A stretch of 64,000 nucleotides of DNA. Origin: Trinickia caryophylli (GTDB lineage: Bacteria > Pseudomonadota > Gammaproteobacteria > Burkholderiales > Burkholderiaceae). The notes under the pieces were generated by a model, which did no database searches, was not told where the DNA came from, and saw only the letters and a list, made by a program, of their open reading frames with translations. The stretch is taken from positions 930,001 through 994,000 of the forward strand of contig NZ_CP139971.1 of assembly GCF_034424545.1 (NCBI RefSeq), given 5' to 3'. Shown here one piece after another: positions 54,862-64,000 of this stretch. Positions within the stretch are counted from its first letter, which is position 1. The number at the start of each line of letters is the position of its first letter. Position numbers and translations under genes: made by a program.

Positions 54862-57800
54862 TCAGGTGTGGCAAGAACGCCCCGTCCCCGAGTGCCGGAC
54901 GTCCTTGATATCGGGCCTCGGCGCATCGCCGCAGCCACGGTGTACCGGTCGATCGAGGAAGACCCTCATATCGCCGGCGGACAATGGGCGGCTGAAGAAG
55001 TACCCCTGCACTTCGTCGCAGCCCTCTTTGCGAAGGAAATCGATTTGCGCCTGCGTTTCCGCGCCTTCCGCGATGACGGTCAGCCCAAGGCTGTGACCGA
55101 GCGCGATCACGGCGCTCGTGATCTGCGCATCGCTATGGCTTTCAGGCAGATGGCGAATGAACGAACGATCGATCTTGACCGTGTCGATCGGGAAACGGTT
55201 CAGATAGGCCAGCGACGAATATCCGGTGCCGAAATCGTCTATGGAAAGGTGCACGCCTGTTCTCTTCAGGCTCGTCAGCCAACGCACAGCCTGCTCGGGG
55301 TGCCGCATTACCATGCTTTCGGTCAGCTCGAGTTCGAGCAGTTCTCCCGGCAGTTGCGCCTCGTCGAGCGCTTCGAGAATGCGTTCCAGCAGACGCCTGT
55401 CCGCGAACTGCCGCGCCGAGAGGTTGACAGCTACGTGGATGTCGCCGAGCCCGCTCGAGCGCCACTCCGCCGCCTGCCGGCAAGCTTCGCCCAGCACCCA
55501 TTCGCCGATCGGCACGATCGCCCCCGTCTCTTCCGCGAGTGCGATGAAGTCGCCCGGCATCACGAACCCGAGCGTGGGGCTGTTCCAGCGGATCAGTGCC
55601 TCCACCCCCATGCAATGATTCGTGCGCAGATCCACGCGCGGCTGATAAAAGAGCGTGAACTCGCGGTTTTCCACGGCACGGCGCAAGCAGGCCTCGATCT
55701 CCACGCGGCGCTGCAGCGACATGCCCATCTGCCGCTGATAAAGCTGATAGGTGTTCTTGCCGCGCTGCTTGGCGCCGTACATTGCGATATCGGCCGTTTT
55801 GAGCAATGTCTGCGCATCCTGGCCATCGCTCGGGAACGTGCTCACCCCTATGCTCGCGCTTACCTGTAATTGCACGCCGTCGGCGACAAACGGCTGCGCG
55901 AGCGCCGCCTGAATGGTTTCGATCGTGGTGAAGACGCTCTTCGTTCCCTCGCTCGCGCACGGTTCTTTCAGCAGCATGATGAACTCGTCGCCGCCGAGCC
56001 TCGCCAGCATATCCGCCTCGGGCACCCGCGCCGCGAGACGCTCGGCCACGGCACGCAGCAGTTGATCGCCGACGTTGTGTCCTAGCGAATCGTTGATGTC
56101 CTTGAAACGGTCCAGGTCGATGAACAGCACATAAAGCGCGGTGTTGCCCGCATCGGCGCGCTCCAGCGAATCCTCGAGATGCGCCTTGAACATGAGGCGG
56201 TTCGGCAAGCCGGTGAGCGCATCGTGATTGGCGAGGAAATGCAGATTGTTCTCGGCCCTCCTGCGCTGCAAAAAGTGATTCATCTGGCTCGCGATGGAGC
56301 GCGCCATCGCCAGTGCCTGCGGCTCCACGTGCAAGCGCTCGCGCGCGTAGAACTGCGCCACGCCCAATACCTCGCGGCTCGTCGTCAACGGAAAGGAAAA
56401 CGTCGTGACCATCCCGCCCGCGGCAAGCCATGTAGATGCGCCGCCCACCTTCGTGCCGTGCCCCACGACCCAGTGCGGCGACTCCGGTACCTCGTCGGCC
56501 GATACCTCCTGCGCACGCTCGCCAAGCCACGATGCGAGCGCCGGCTCATGTGCGGCGTGCACGACGCGTAGCCGCTGCCCCAAGCCTGCCGGCGTGGGCC
56601 AGAATGCGCCCGCATCCCAGTCCATGCCGCTCGTCAGCAATTCCACGAGTTCGCGCAGCACGTCGTACTCGTCCGCGGCCGTCGCGAGCTGCAGCGTGAA
56701 CGCATGCTCGAGCTCGCGCACGCGATCGATTGCTTTTTGCTTGGTGATTTCGAGCGCGGTGCCGCGCAAACGCCGCGCCCCCGGCGGCCCGCATGCGCGG
56801 CCGATGATGCGCAGCCAGCCGCGCCGGCCGCGCGCCGAGCGATAGCGGCATTCGAATTCGAACGGCGCCCGCGCAATCAGCGTGTTCCTGAAGTGAGCAA
56901 CGAAGGCTCGGCGGTCCGCGGGTTCGATCGCGCGCACGAGCACGGGCAATGTCGGAGCGCGACGCCAGCCGATGAGCCGCGCCATCTCCTTCGAAAAGTG
57001 CACGGTTCGCGCATCGAGGTCGACGCGCCAATCCCCGAGGTGGGCGATCCTCTGTGCTTCAGCCCGCGCCATTTCGCTCTCGCGCAAATCGGCCGTGATG
57101 GCATCGGCGAATTGCAGTGCGCGCGCACGTGCACTCGATAGCGCATAGGCAAGCCCCGCCAGCAGCAGGCTGATGACAAGCCCCGATATCAGCGAGAAAA
57201 ACGGCAGGTACCGCTGCGAGCCCATCAGCACGGCGGGGTCGGCCGAAAAGACGATCAGCCAGCGCCGTCCCGCGAACGGCAAATGCGCCTCGCGCACAAA
57301 GTCGCGATCGATCGCGCGCTCCGGCGTCGCCCGCGCGTCGTTGGCCAAGCGCGCGACCATGGCCACCCGGCGCGCGGTGCCGCTCGAGCTGGAAGCGGCG
57401 GCGCCCGTCACGCTGTCGTAAAGCAGCGAGTCGTCGGATGCGTTCGCGTTGGCCGCTCGCAGCGGGCCGGCATCGTAAATGCGGTAATGCATGAGCCGCA
57501 GCGTTTCCTCGCTCAGCAGCCCCGTCATCATCCCGTTGATACGAATACCCGCGCCGACGGAGCCGACATAAGCGCGCCTGCGATCCTGCACGGTGCCGGC
57601 CGGCATGCCCCGGCGGTACACGGGCAAACGCATGGCCAGGCCGATCTGCTCGGGGCCGTGGCCCGCGATAATGCGGCGCCCGCTGCTGATGGCCTCGCCC
57701 GAATCGCGTGCAATGGCGAGCGCCATGCTGCGTGCGCCGCCGTCTTCCATGTCCACGCCGAGCGCGGGCCGGTTAATCTCGAGCGGCTCGACGTAGGTCA

Positions 57801-58266
57801 GTATCTCGTGGGTGGGACCCGCGCCTTGCGAGCGAACGGAGAATTCCACGCCCTCATTGCGCAACAGCGGATCCGCGCGCTGCTCGCCGGTAAAGCGCGG
57901 CAAGTCCGCCTGTTGCAGGCGAACCGCAAAATTAAGCGTTTGGAATCCCGGATAGCGGCCAGGCAAGTCGAGACCATTGACGAAGTCGCGAAACTCGCTG
58001 CGTGAGACCTGCTCATCGGCGCCGAAAAGCGCACGCATCGTCACCAGAACGTCGGAATAAAGCCGCACGCGCAATACGATTTGCTGCTCGACGCTACGCG
58101 AATCGTTGTCGAAGCGCAGCTTCGCCTCGCGTTGAACGAAAGCGCCCAAGAGCGAGTAGACGATTGCCGTTGCCACGAGGCCCAGCAACAATGTGCCGAA
58201 CGCCAGCCCGCCGGCATAATGCTCGCGGCAATAGCGCCGCAAGTACTTCAACCCCTTGCGCACCAC
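54862..58266 (-). CDS. CHASE-PAS-GAF-GGDEF-EAL c-di-GMP signalling enzyme
   Basis: A 1134-residue membrane protein. Helices at about 20-42 and 350-375 flank a periplasmic CHASE domain. PAS (about 395-510) and GAF (about 530-680) sensor domains follow, then GGDEF at about 690-855 with an intact RLGGDEF and EAL at about 865-1120 with intact VEALIRW and DDFGTGYSS. It may both make and break c-di-GMP. It begins with GTG-GTG after a purine-rich GGGGGGAAG. The GRDP-like YCV gene follows after 12 bp. Confidence 0.92.
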   Translation of the reverse strand: MVRKGLKYLRRYCREHYAGGLAFGTLLLGLVATAIVYSLLGAFVQREAKLRFDNDSRSVEQQIVLRVRLYSDVLVTMRALFGADEQVSRSEFRDFVNGLDLPGRYPGFQTLNFAVRLQQADLPRFTGEQRADPLLRNEGVEFSVRSQGAGPTHEILTYVEPLEINRPALGVDMEDGGARSMALAIARDSGEAISSGRRIIAGHGPEQIGLAMRLPVYRRGMPAGTVQDRRRAYVGSVGAGIRINGMMTGLLSEETLRLMHYRIYDAGPLRAANANASDDSLLYDSVTGAAASSSSGTARRVAMVARLANDARATPERAIDRDFVREAHLPFAGRRWLIVFSADPAVLMGSQRYLPFFSLISGLVISLLLAGLAYALSSARARALQFADAITADLRESEMARAEAQRIAHLGDWRVDLDARTVHFSKEMARLIGWRRAPTLPVLVRAIEPADRRAFVAHFRNTLIARAPFEFECRYRSARGRRGWLRIIGRACGPPGARRLRGTALEITKQKAIDRVRELEHAFTLQLATAADEYDVLRELVELLTSGMDWDAGAFWPTPAGLGQRLRVVHAAHEPALASWLGERAQEVSADEVPESPHWVVGHGTKVGGASTWLAAGGMVTTFSFPLTTSREVLGVAQFYARERLHVEPQALAMARSIASQMNHFLQRRRAENNLHFLANHDALTGLPNRLMFKAHLEDSLERADAGNTALYVLFIDLDRFKDINDSLGHNVGDQLLRAVAERLAARVPEADMLARLGGDEFIMLLKEPCASEGTKSVFTTIETIQAALAQPFVADGVQLQVSASIGVSTFPSDGQDAQTLLKTADIAMYGAKQRGKNTYQLYQRQMGMSLQRRVEIEACLRRAVENREFTLFYQPRVDLRTNHCMGVEALIRWNSPTLGFVMPGDFIALAEETGAIVPIGEWVLGEACRQAAEWRSSGLGDIHVAVNLSARQFADRRLLERILEALDEAQLPGELLELELTESMVMRHPEQAVRWLTSLKRTGVHLSIDDFGTGYSSLAYLNRFPIDTVKIDRSFIRHLPESHSDAQITSAVIALGHSLGLTVIAEGAETQAQIDFLRKEGCDEVQGYFFSRPLSAGDMRVFLDRPVHRGCGDAPRPDIKDVRHSGTGRSCHT

Positions 58267-58649
58267 CTTCCCCCCGGGCGATGCGCGCGATCTTGCGTCG
58301 CGAACCGCCGATCGGCAATCACACCCGTCGCATGGTGCGCGACTTGCATGCGCGCCAACGACCGCGAGATGCCTTCAAAGCCATTTGCCGCTCAGAGCGG
58401 CCTTTTACCCACGAAAAGAGAATACCCCGCCCCAATGAAATTAAACAACACCAATGACTTCGACCATCTTATTTTTGAATCTCGATTCTTGTTTTGATAT
58501 GTTCGGAGGATAACCATTCTTACGCGCCTTTCAACCAAAGGAAACCCTATCAACGCAAACCCGAAAATATAGTATTGATCGTTTTCAAATTTGCGACAGA
58601 TCAAGGAAGCCCCCGCTTTTTCGGGGCGCCATGTACAGTAAGAATTAAC
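58267..58649. other. AT-rich intergenic region between porin and c-di-GMP enzyme genes
   Basis: About 380 bp. The part from about 58430 to 58610 is clearly more AT-rich than the rest of the window and reads like a promoter or foreign patch. It holds the porin terminator at one end and must contain the promoter of the c-di-GMP enzyme. A 70-codon minus-strand frame exists but has no ribosome site or recognisable domain. Confidence 0.6.
58611..58627 (-). terminator. Probable porin terminator
   Basis: CCCCG and CGGGG arms around a 6-base loop (CTTTTT on the + strand), 22 bp after the porin stop codon. On the minus strand only a short T-run follows, so it is a modest terminator. Confidence 0.5.
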
Positions 58650-59738
58650 TTAAAAAAGATGCCGCATACCGAACGACACGACCGTTTGACTGGACGAACT
58701 CGATGCGGGCAGCAGAAAAATTTCGGCGCGCGCACCCGCGCTTGCATGCAGCCGGACGGCAGCGAGGTAGATATCGGTGCGCTTCGAGAGCGAATAGTCG
58801 CCGCCAGCCGAAAGTTGGGTCCATCCCGTTTCGCCGAGCGACGAACGAGCGAGGTGACCCGCGAGCGAGAACGCATAGCTGACCGTGTACTTGATCCCGC
58901 CTTCGATCGTGCGCAGCGAAGCATGCTGCCCCGACTGCCGAAACCCCACCGCCGTATACACGGCGTGCAGGTTGGCGGGCCCGAGTTGATACCCGGCGCC
59001 GATGCCCGATACCGTCAGCTTGTCGAAGGTCTGGAATCTCGGCAACAAGCCTTGCGGCGATGTACCGACGAGGGACTTGCCGAGCACCGTCGAGCCGATT
59101 CCGGCAACCGCCGTGAAATCGTGTATCTCCACATAGGCCGCTCCGGCCTTGAACGGGCCATAGCCGTAGGTGACGCCGAAGCTCGCGGCACTGCGCGACA
59201 CGAAACTTCCCGGTTGGCCGCCGAACGAATAAAGTGCGCCGAACTGCCAGCCGGCGAGATCGGGCGTGACATACCGCACCGCGTTGTCGAGGCGCTCGGC
59301 GCCGAGCCGATCGAGGTCGCCAAGATGGAAGGCGAAGACGGCGGGAGTCAACGTTCCGGCCGAGAATGCCGTCAGGTTCGTGCTCATGAAATCGTATTGC
59401 CGGCCGAATGTGAGGGTGCCGAACCGGTCGCTGGCGATGCCCACCCAAGCCTGACGGCCGAATTCAAGACCGCCCTGGGAAAACCGCCCGTCATTGACCG
59501 TGAAACCGTTCTCCAGCCGGAAAACGGTCCGGTAGCCGCCGCCGAGCTCCTCCTGGCCGCGCAGGCCCCATCGGTTCGATTGCGCAATGCCGCTCGTTTG
59601 CGTCCAACTGCGGCCGCCCGCGGCGTTGCTGACATATGCCAGCCCCCCGTCGACGATGCCGTAAATCTGCACATAGCTTTGCGCACACACTTCGCTCGCC
59701 AAGCCGAGAAACACCGCACATACAATCCAGCGTTTCAT
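58650..59738 (-). CDS. Gram-negative porin (OmpC/Porin_4 type)
   Basis: A 362-residue trimeric porin: signal peptide ending EVCAQS, the Burkholderia-type opening SYVQIYGIVDGGLAYVS, the loop-three region FGTLTFGRQYDFM and a C-terminal Phe (FGMRHLF) for Bam recognition. GGGGGC precedes the ATG. It stands alone between the TssM-like gene and the c-di-GMP enzyme gene, with its own terminator. Confidence 0.93.
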   Translation of the reverse strand: MKRWIVCAVFLGLASEVCAQSYVQIYGIVDGGLAYVSNAAGGRSWTQTSGIAQSNRWGLRGQEELGGGYRTVFRLENGFTVNDGRFSQGGLEFGRQAWVGIASDRFGTLTFGRQYDFMSTNLTAFSAGTLTPAVFAFHLGDLDRLGAERLDNAVRYVTPDLAGWQFGALYSFGGQPGSFVSRSAASFGVTYGYGPFKAGAAYVEIHDFTAVAGIGSTVLGKSLVGTSPQGLLPRFQTFDKLTVSGIGAGYQLGPANLHAVYTAVGFRQSGQHASLRTIEGGIKYTVSYAFSLAGHLARSSLGETGWTQLSAGGDYSLSKRTDIYLAAVRLHASAGARAEIFLLPASSSSSQTVVSFGMRHLF

Positions 59739-59947
59739 GATGCCCCCGATTTTATTTTTCGCGCGAAAGTGGCCCGACACTCCGGTCATTTTTCGACTTC
59801 TGGCTGGCAGAATACGCCATTCATGCCTTGCATGAGCGGCTTTCTTTGAAGGTGTTGAAATACCGCTCGCCGATACGTCCCCTTTCAAACAACCGCACCG
59901 ATTGCGTCAAGCTGGCTCGTATTAATCCTGGACAGTCCGCTGTGCAC

Positions 59948-62900
59948 TTACTCCATGTCGAGTAGAGAGTCGCGGGGAAGCGGTACTGCGGCGTGCTTCG
60001 CTGCAGTAACGGCCGAAGGCGGCAAAGGCGGCGGCTCCCCGGCCGAGAGTTTCGGCGCGGCCATTGCCGGGCCGGAAATGAAGACGCGCGCCGGCAACAC
60101 GAAATGCCGCAACTGCAGCACATCGAGCGGCCCCGCGCCGGCCTCGCTGCGCAATTGCACGCTCAGCGGGATGCCCTGGCTCGCGTCCGGCGTCCACGCG
60201 AGCAGATAGCGCGCGCTGTCCTGTTGCGTCGCTTTCGCCCGCTCCAGCAGCCGGATCAGGCCGAAGCGGCCTTGCGCATCGAGCGCCGTGCGCAACCCGC
60301 CCCGCTCCGTTTGCCATTCGATATGCGACAGGTTCTCGAGCGATTGGCCCGGCCACTCGAACGGCACCCACGCCTGCTTCTGGTTGAAGTAGTGCAGCTC
60401 GCGCCCCGACAACACGAACTTCATCTCGGTCACGCCCGGCGTGGGCACCGCCTGCAGTTCGTAGCGAACGTGTGCGTCGCCGGACGGAAACAGCACCGTC
60501 GAAACGCGCGCAAGCCGGTTCAGGCTGCTCAGAAAGGCCGGATCGATCGCGAGCGCGCCCTGGCTGGCCCCCTGCGCGGCCACCCAGCGGTCGCCCTGCC
60601 GCTCGATGACGCCCGCGAGGTGCGTGGTCACGAACTGCGTGATGACGCCGTTGTCCGGCCGCATGAAACGCGCCATTTCCGGCAGCGACGCATCGTTATC
60701 CGAATCGGCGAACGGATAGCGGCCGCCAAACGCCCTGTTCCACTCCGTGACGATCGCCGTGCGCCAGATTTCGTTCAGGCTCGAGGCGGCCGGCTGTACC
60801 ACGACTTGCCATGCCTGATCGAACGGCGAGCGAAACAGCTCGCCGAAGCCCGACCATCGTTGACCGAGGCTCGCGGCCACGCGGCTTGCGTAATCGCGGC
60901 TGTCGGCGATATCCGACGCCTTGCCCTGCAAAACCGCTTGCGCGGCAAGACGCGCCATCGCATCCGGGTCGGGGTTCGAGACGATCTGCTCGAGCTTCAG
61001 CCGCATCGCCGTCACACGCTCCAGATAACGCGCAAGGCTCAGGTCGCTCGTCGCGGCGAGTTGCACGGCAGCCTTGCCGTTCGCGGGCATGCCGGTGGCC
61101 AGATCGCTGCCGGCCAGCCGCAGAACGGGCGCGAAAGCCGACGCCAGCGGTGCGAGCGGCGGCTGGGCGCGCTTGGCCGAATCCTTCTCGCCCGCGTTGA
61201 CGAGTTGCTGCGCCTTGCCGATCAGGTTGTCCGCGAGCGACTGTGTGTTCGCACCCGCCCCCGCCTGGTAGATGACCGCATTCATCAGCGCGACGAGCGG
61301 CGAGCGCTGCGGGTCGCCCAGCAGGGCCAACTGGTCGGCCGTGGCCGAGAGCGTCGGCGCCCGCTGCCAACGCACGCTGTTGAGAAACTGCGCCCACGCG
61401 CGGGCGTAGTCCTCGAAATAGCGCTGGCGCAGCTCGGCTTGGAGCGTCGACGGGGCGGCGTTGGCAGCCTTCGCGTCCGACAGCACCCAGTCGCCCGCGA
61501 GGTTGCGCTGCGCGCTCGCGTCGTCGATTGCTTTGGCAATCCGCTCGTCCCACGCGGCGCGGGTGAAGACACCTGGGATCGTCGCCGAGGTGTTGAAGAG
61601 GCCCCGGCTCGTCGTCTCGCCCAGCAGGCTCGTGAGAGACACCGGTGGGTACTTCGGCGTCGCTTCGTCGATGATCTGTTGATAGAGCGCGTCCTTGGAG
61701 TTCTGAATGCCGCGCACGCCGATGATCGTTTGGCGCGTTGAGGCGACGAGTCCGAGGTCCGGGGGAACCGGCTGCAATTTGCCGCCTGCCAGGTGCTCGG
61801 CGAAGAAGGCGAGCGTGTGTTGGCGCAGGTCTTCCCAGGTGCCGGGCGATACCGGAGCATTGGCTGGGCGCGCCGGGGCCGCTGTTGCGACGAGCTGGGG
61901 GGTCAGGAAAGTCGCCGCGGCGCGTTCCGGCTTGGCGAGCATGAGGTAGGCCTTGAGTGTGTCGTAGGCAGTCTGCACCTGTGCATCGCCGCCGCTGGCG
62001 ATCTCGGCGTCGGACAGCGACCCGAGGTGACGCAGGTGCGCCTCGAGTGTCTCGTGGATCGGGGCCACGAGGATGCGGTTGGCCGCGTCGGTGTAACGCG
62101 GCCATAGCGCTTCTAGTAACGCTTCGTCCCGGTTCAGGCCGAAGCGGGCGGCCCACGGCGCGCCGTCGCGTTGATGCGTTTCCAGTGTATCGATCTGACG
62201 ATCGAGGCGATCGAGCACTTGCAAAGCCTGGGGTGGGTTGCCGAGGCCGGACAACTGGGTCACGGTGTCGGTTGCGCTTCGAATCGTCGCGCGGTTGGCA
62301 ACGCCGGAGAGCATCGTGCCGGCCATCCAGCAGGCGATCAGGCCGGTGGTGAGCCATGCCGCGGACGTCGATAGCGAGAAGCCGATGCGGCGGCCGTGGA
62401 CCGTGCGGCTGTGTTCCGCAACGGTCTGCCAGATTGCACGGTGTGGGGGCCGGACAGGCGGCGCGGCGTTGCTCGCGTCATCGGCACGCAGCAGTGCCAG
62501 TTCGCGCTCCTTGGAGAGCGGTGCGAAAAGAAGACCGTGGACCGCGTGTCGCCAGACACGGGACTGGGATGTCCGCACAACCAGATCCGACAGTGCGCTG
62601 CGCAGGTTCGAAATGTGCTGCGACAGTTCGGCGGGATAGCGGTCGCGAGCGTTCTTCGTCAGCCGCACGACGCCCGTGTCCGCGAGGGTGTTGGCGAGGC
62701 CTTGCAGCGACGCGTCGATCTCGTCCGCATTGACGCGTGCGTTCGACCACGTAAAGCCGATTGCTTCGTCGGGGCTCGATGACTCGCCGTCGAAATCGGT
62801 GATGTCGAGCAGATACGCGGGCGCGGCCCAGCGCAGCGCGCGGGCATGGCGTGCGAGCCGGTGAGCAAGGTCATCGGTATCGAATGGCGCACTGACTGAG

Positions 62901-63463
62901 CCGCGGTTGTGCGTCACCGCCACAATTGCGTCGATCGGGCGGTGGCGGCGCAGGCGGCGGATCTGGTCGAGCCAACCAGTGTCGAAGGTGTCGCGCGTTT
63001 GCTTGGCGTAGAGCAGGATTGTGTTGCCGGTGAGGGCATAGCCGGCGTCGACGAGCCCCGGTGCAAGGCGTTTGACGAGCGATTCGTCGCCGGCGATCAG
63101 CACCCAGCGATCGCGATAGCGCCAGCGCCAGCCGTGGCGGTCACGCAGCGCGTCGCGGAGATTCGTGCTGCGGTAGGCGTTGACATCGACCACGTCCTCC
63201 TTCTGCGCCGCTCCGATTCTGGCCAGCGGATCGCGGTCGTACCGCTTGCTCGATCGACCGGGGGCATGCTTGGCCACGATCCGCCACGCACCTGCCAACG
63301 GTGCGCGCAACGCCAGCAGGAACACGCCGATGACGACAATGACCAGCACCCGATGAAATGGCGACGGGTCCAAGGTCGATCCCTTGAACCAAGCGACCAA
63401 AGCAGCGGCGATCGTCGCTGCAATCACAATAATCCAGTAGCCGAAGATTTTGTGTACCTTCAT
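59948..63463 (-). CDS. tssM: TssM/IcmF-like type VI secretion protein lacking Walker A
   Basis: A 1171-residue inner-membrane protein. Helices at about 8-25, 38-53 and 363-385 frame the cytoplasmic domain, and a large periplasmic part follows with the IcmF-related region and the C-terminal TssM beta domain (FVLSGRELHYFNQKQAWVPFEWPG). Where TssM usually has a P-loop after the second helix, this one reads WVLIAGDESLVKRL (residues 120-133), with no G-x4-GKS/T. It overlaps the preceding gene by 4 bp (ATGA). No other tss gene lies in the window, so it may belong to an effector or orphan cluster. Confidence 0.85.
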   Translation of the reverse strand: MKVHKIFGYWIIVIAATIAAALVAWFKGSTLDPSPFHRVLVIVVIGVFLLALRAPLAGAWRIVAKHAPGRSSKRYDRDPLARIGAAQKEDVVDVNAYRSTNLRDALRDRHGWRWRYRDRWVLIAGDESLVKRLAPGLVDAGYALTGNTILLYAKQTRDTFDTGWLDQIRRLRRHRPIDAIVAVTHNRGSVSAPFDTDDLAHRLARHARALRWAAPAYLLDITDFDGESSSPDEAIGFTWSNARVNADEIDASLQGLANTLADTGVVRLTKNARDRYPAELSQHISNLRSALSDLVVRTSQSRVWRHAVHGLLFAPLSKERELALLRADDASNAAPPVRPPHRAIWQTVAEHSRTVHGRRIGFSLSTSAAWLTTGLIACWMAGTMLSGVANRATIRSATDTVTQLSGLGNPPQALQVLDRLDRQIDTLETHQRDGAPWAARFGLNRDEALLEALWPRYTDAANRILVAPIHETLEAHLRHLGSLSDAEIASGGDAQVQTAYDTLKAYLMLAKPERAAATFLTPQLVATAAPARPANAPVSPGTWEDLRQHTLAFFAEHLAGGKLQPVPPDLGLVASTRQTIIGVRGIQNSKDALYQQIIDEATPKYPPVSLTSLLGETTSRGLFNTSATIPGVFTRAAWDERIAKAIDDASAQRNLAGDWVLSDAKAANAAPSTLQAELRQRYFEDYARAWAQFLNSVRWQRAPTLSATADQLALLGDPQRSPLVALMNAVIYQAGAGANTQSLADNLIGKAQQLVNAGEKDSAKRAQPPLAPLASAFAPVLRLAGSDLATGMPANGKAAVQLAATSDLSLARYLERVTAMRLKLEQIVSNPDPDAMARLAAQAVLQGKASDIADSRDYASRVAASLGQRWSGFGELFRSPFDQAWQVVVQPAASSLNEIWRTAIVTEWNRAFGGRYPFADSDNDASLPEMARFMRPDNGVITQFVTTHLAGVIERQGDRWVAAQGASQGALAIDPAFLSSLNRLARVSTVLFPSGDAHVRYELQAVPTPGVTEMKFVLSGRELHYFNQKQAWVPFEWPGQSLENLSHIEWQTERGGLRTALDAQGRFGLIRLLERAKATQQDSARYLLAWTPDASQGIPLSVQLRSEAGAGPLDVLQLRHFVLPARVFISGPAMAAPKLSAGEPPPLPPSAVTAAKHAAVPLPRDSLLDME

Positions 63464-64000
63464 GCATTCAATTCCATTTGTTCTTTTGATACTGCTGCTG
63501 GTTGCGCGACTGCGAGGCGCAACGATCGTTCTCTCCATGCCGTGAACTGCGGGACACCGGTTTGCTCGGCATGTTCGATTGCAAGTGCGACGGCAAGCCA
63601 CCCAGCGCACACGCCGGGGTTGCCCAACGCTGTATCGATGTCATGCAAGCCTGCCAGTCCCGTCGTTTGCGACAGGGCCAATTTTGTGTTCGAGGCCGTT
63701 TGAAGAAGCGCCCCTTTATCTTCGCCGAGCATTGCCGCCTGCCAGAGGTCGCTCACTTGCGCGGGCGTCGCCTTGCCCCACAAAAGCGCTAACTGGACGT
63801 CGTCATCCAGTACAGCGGTATCGACTTCCAAGGGACGATGCACCATCGCCAGGGGCCGAATCCCACGTCGGTCGGCGAGGGGAGCCCATCCGAGCAATAG
63901 CGCGACCGCAGCTTCAGCACTGTTTTCTGGCGGAGCGTCGTGTAATTGCGCTGACACAAAGAGAACGAAGCGCTCGAGCGCGGGACCGCCTTTAATGTCG
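63460..64000 (-). CDS. Partial protein upstream of TssM-like gene, type VI-associated (5' end off window)
   Basis: The frame is open from the window edge to a stop that overlaps the TssM ATG by 4 bp. The visible 179 residues are soluble and mostly helical (SAEAAVALLLGWAPLADRRG, VSDLWQAAMLGEDKG, CAGWLAVALAIEHAEQTG). A GTG at 63955-63957 is in frame, but the upstream codons are equally open, so the true start lies beyond the window. Its place before a TssM-like gene recalls Tla3/DUF2875 effector-adaptor genes of type VI lipase clusters; this is a guess from context. Confidence 0.6.
   Translation of the reverse strand, partial: DIKGGPALERFVLFVSAQLHDAPPENSAEAAVALLLGWAPLADRRGIRPLAMVHRPLEVDTAVLDDDVQLALLWGKATPAQVSDLWQAAMLGEDKGALLQTASNTKLALSQTTGLAGLHDIDTALGNPGVCAGWLAVALAIEHAEQTGVPQFTAWRERSLRLAVAQPAAVSKEQMELNA

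Noticed and set aside
58392..58604. 70-codon minus-strand frame in the AT-rich gap
   Set aside because: No ribosome site and no recognisable family; more likely promoter DNA.
59902..59916. GCGTCAA half-site near the TssM end as an FNR box
   Set aside because: The left arm (ACCGA) does not match and no start codon lies properly downstream.

Overview
The window is a GC-rich stretch of a Gram-negative chromosome, most likely from a Burkholderiaceae member (Burkholderia, Paraburkholderia or Trinickia). The signs are strong G/C bias at third codon positions, a Burkholderia-type porin, a Ku/LigD end-joining pair, a TssM-like type VI protein, and a run of universal-stress, CBS, BON, metallo-beta-lactamase and receiver genes like the low-oxygen-activated (lxa) locus of B. 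cenocepacia. No rRNA, tRNA or CRISPR array was seen.

1-12.3 kb: an L-rhamnose catabolic locus. It has an ABC importer (binding protein, two permeases, double ATPase), rhamnose mutarotase, lactonase, a divergent LysR regulator, L-rhamnose 1-dehydrogenase, L-rhamnonate dehydratase, an MFS carrier, a second SDR dehydrogenase and a fumarylacetoacetase-type hydrolase. Together these make the non-phosphorylating diketo-hydrolase route to pyruvate and L-lactate. The same LysR-type box (CAATCCG-N6-GGAT) lies in the promoter regions at both ends.

12.5-27 kb: housekeeping and stress genes. They include a DnaJ-like protein, a VOC protein, an XRE-cupin regulator with an ornithine-cyclodeaminase-family reductase, LigD and Ku, small DUF proteins (DUF1328, DUF1488, DUF3175), a DJ-1/PfpI protein, a ferritin-like protein, a Na+/H+ antiporter, a BON-like exported protein, a receiver protein and a MipA/OmpV outer-membrane protein.

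27-33 kb: a CBS-domain gene, then a TetR-controlled ABC efflux operon (TetR, HlyD, ATPase, ABC-2 permease, outer-membrane factor).

33-54 kb: the lxa-like stress block. It holds two paralogous stand-alone receivers, a sigma-54 activator, a second FtsH, USP, CBS-BON and BON proteins, a LOG-family protein, a metallo-beta-lactamase RNase, a PS-decarboxylase-like enzyme, a rhomboid, a NarL-type sensor/regulator pair and an HPF/RaiA-like protein. Eight FNR/ANR-type palindromes (TTGAY-N4-RTCAA or one mismatch) sit in front of these genes and the 27-kb CBS gene, which suggests a single oxygen-responsive regulon whose regulator lies outside the window. At 47.3-49.7 kb the block is interrupted by a decayed ISL3-family transposase, two lipoprotein genes and a Phd/VapC toxin-antitoxin pair.

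54-64 kb: a protein with a GRDP-like (DUF1399) domain and a tail of six Tyr-Cys-Val repeats, 12 bp downstream of a large CHASE-PAS-GAF-GGDEF-EAL c-di-GMP enzyme. Then come a porin, a TssM/IcmF-like protein without a recognisable Walker A motif, and a partial gene overlapping it. The YCV-repeat protein and the FNR-box regulon are the least conventional content.
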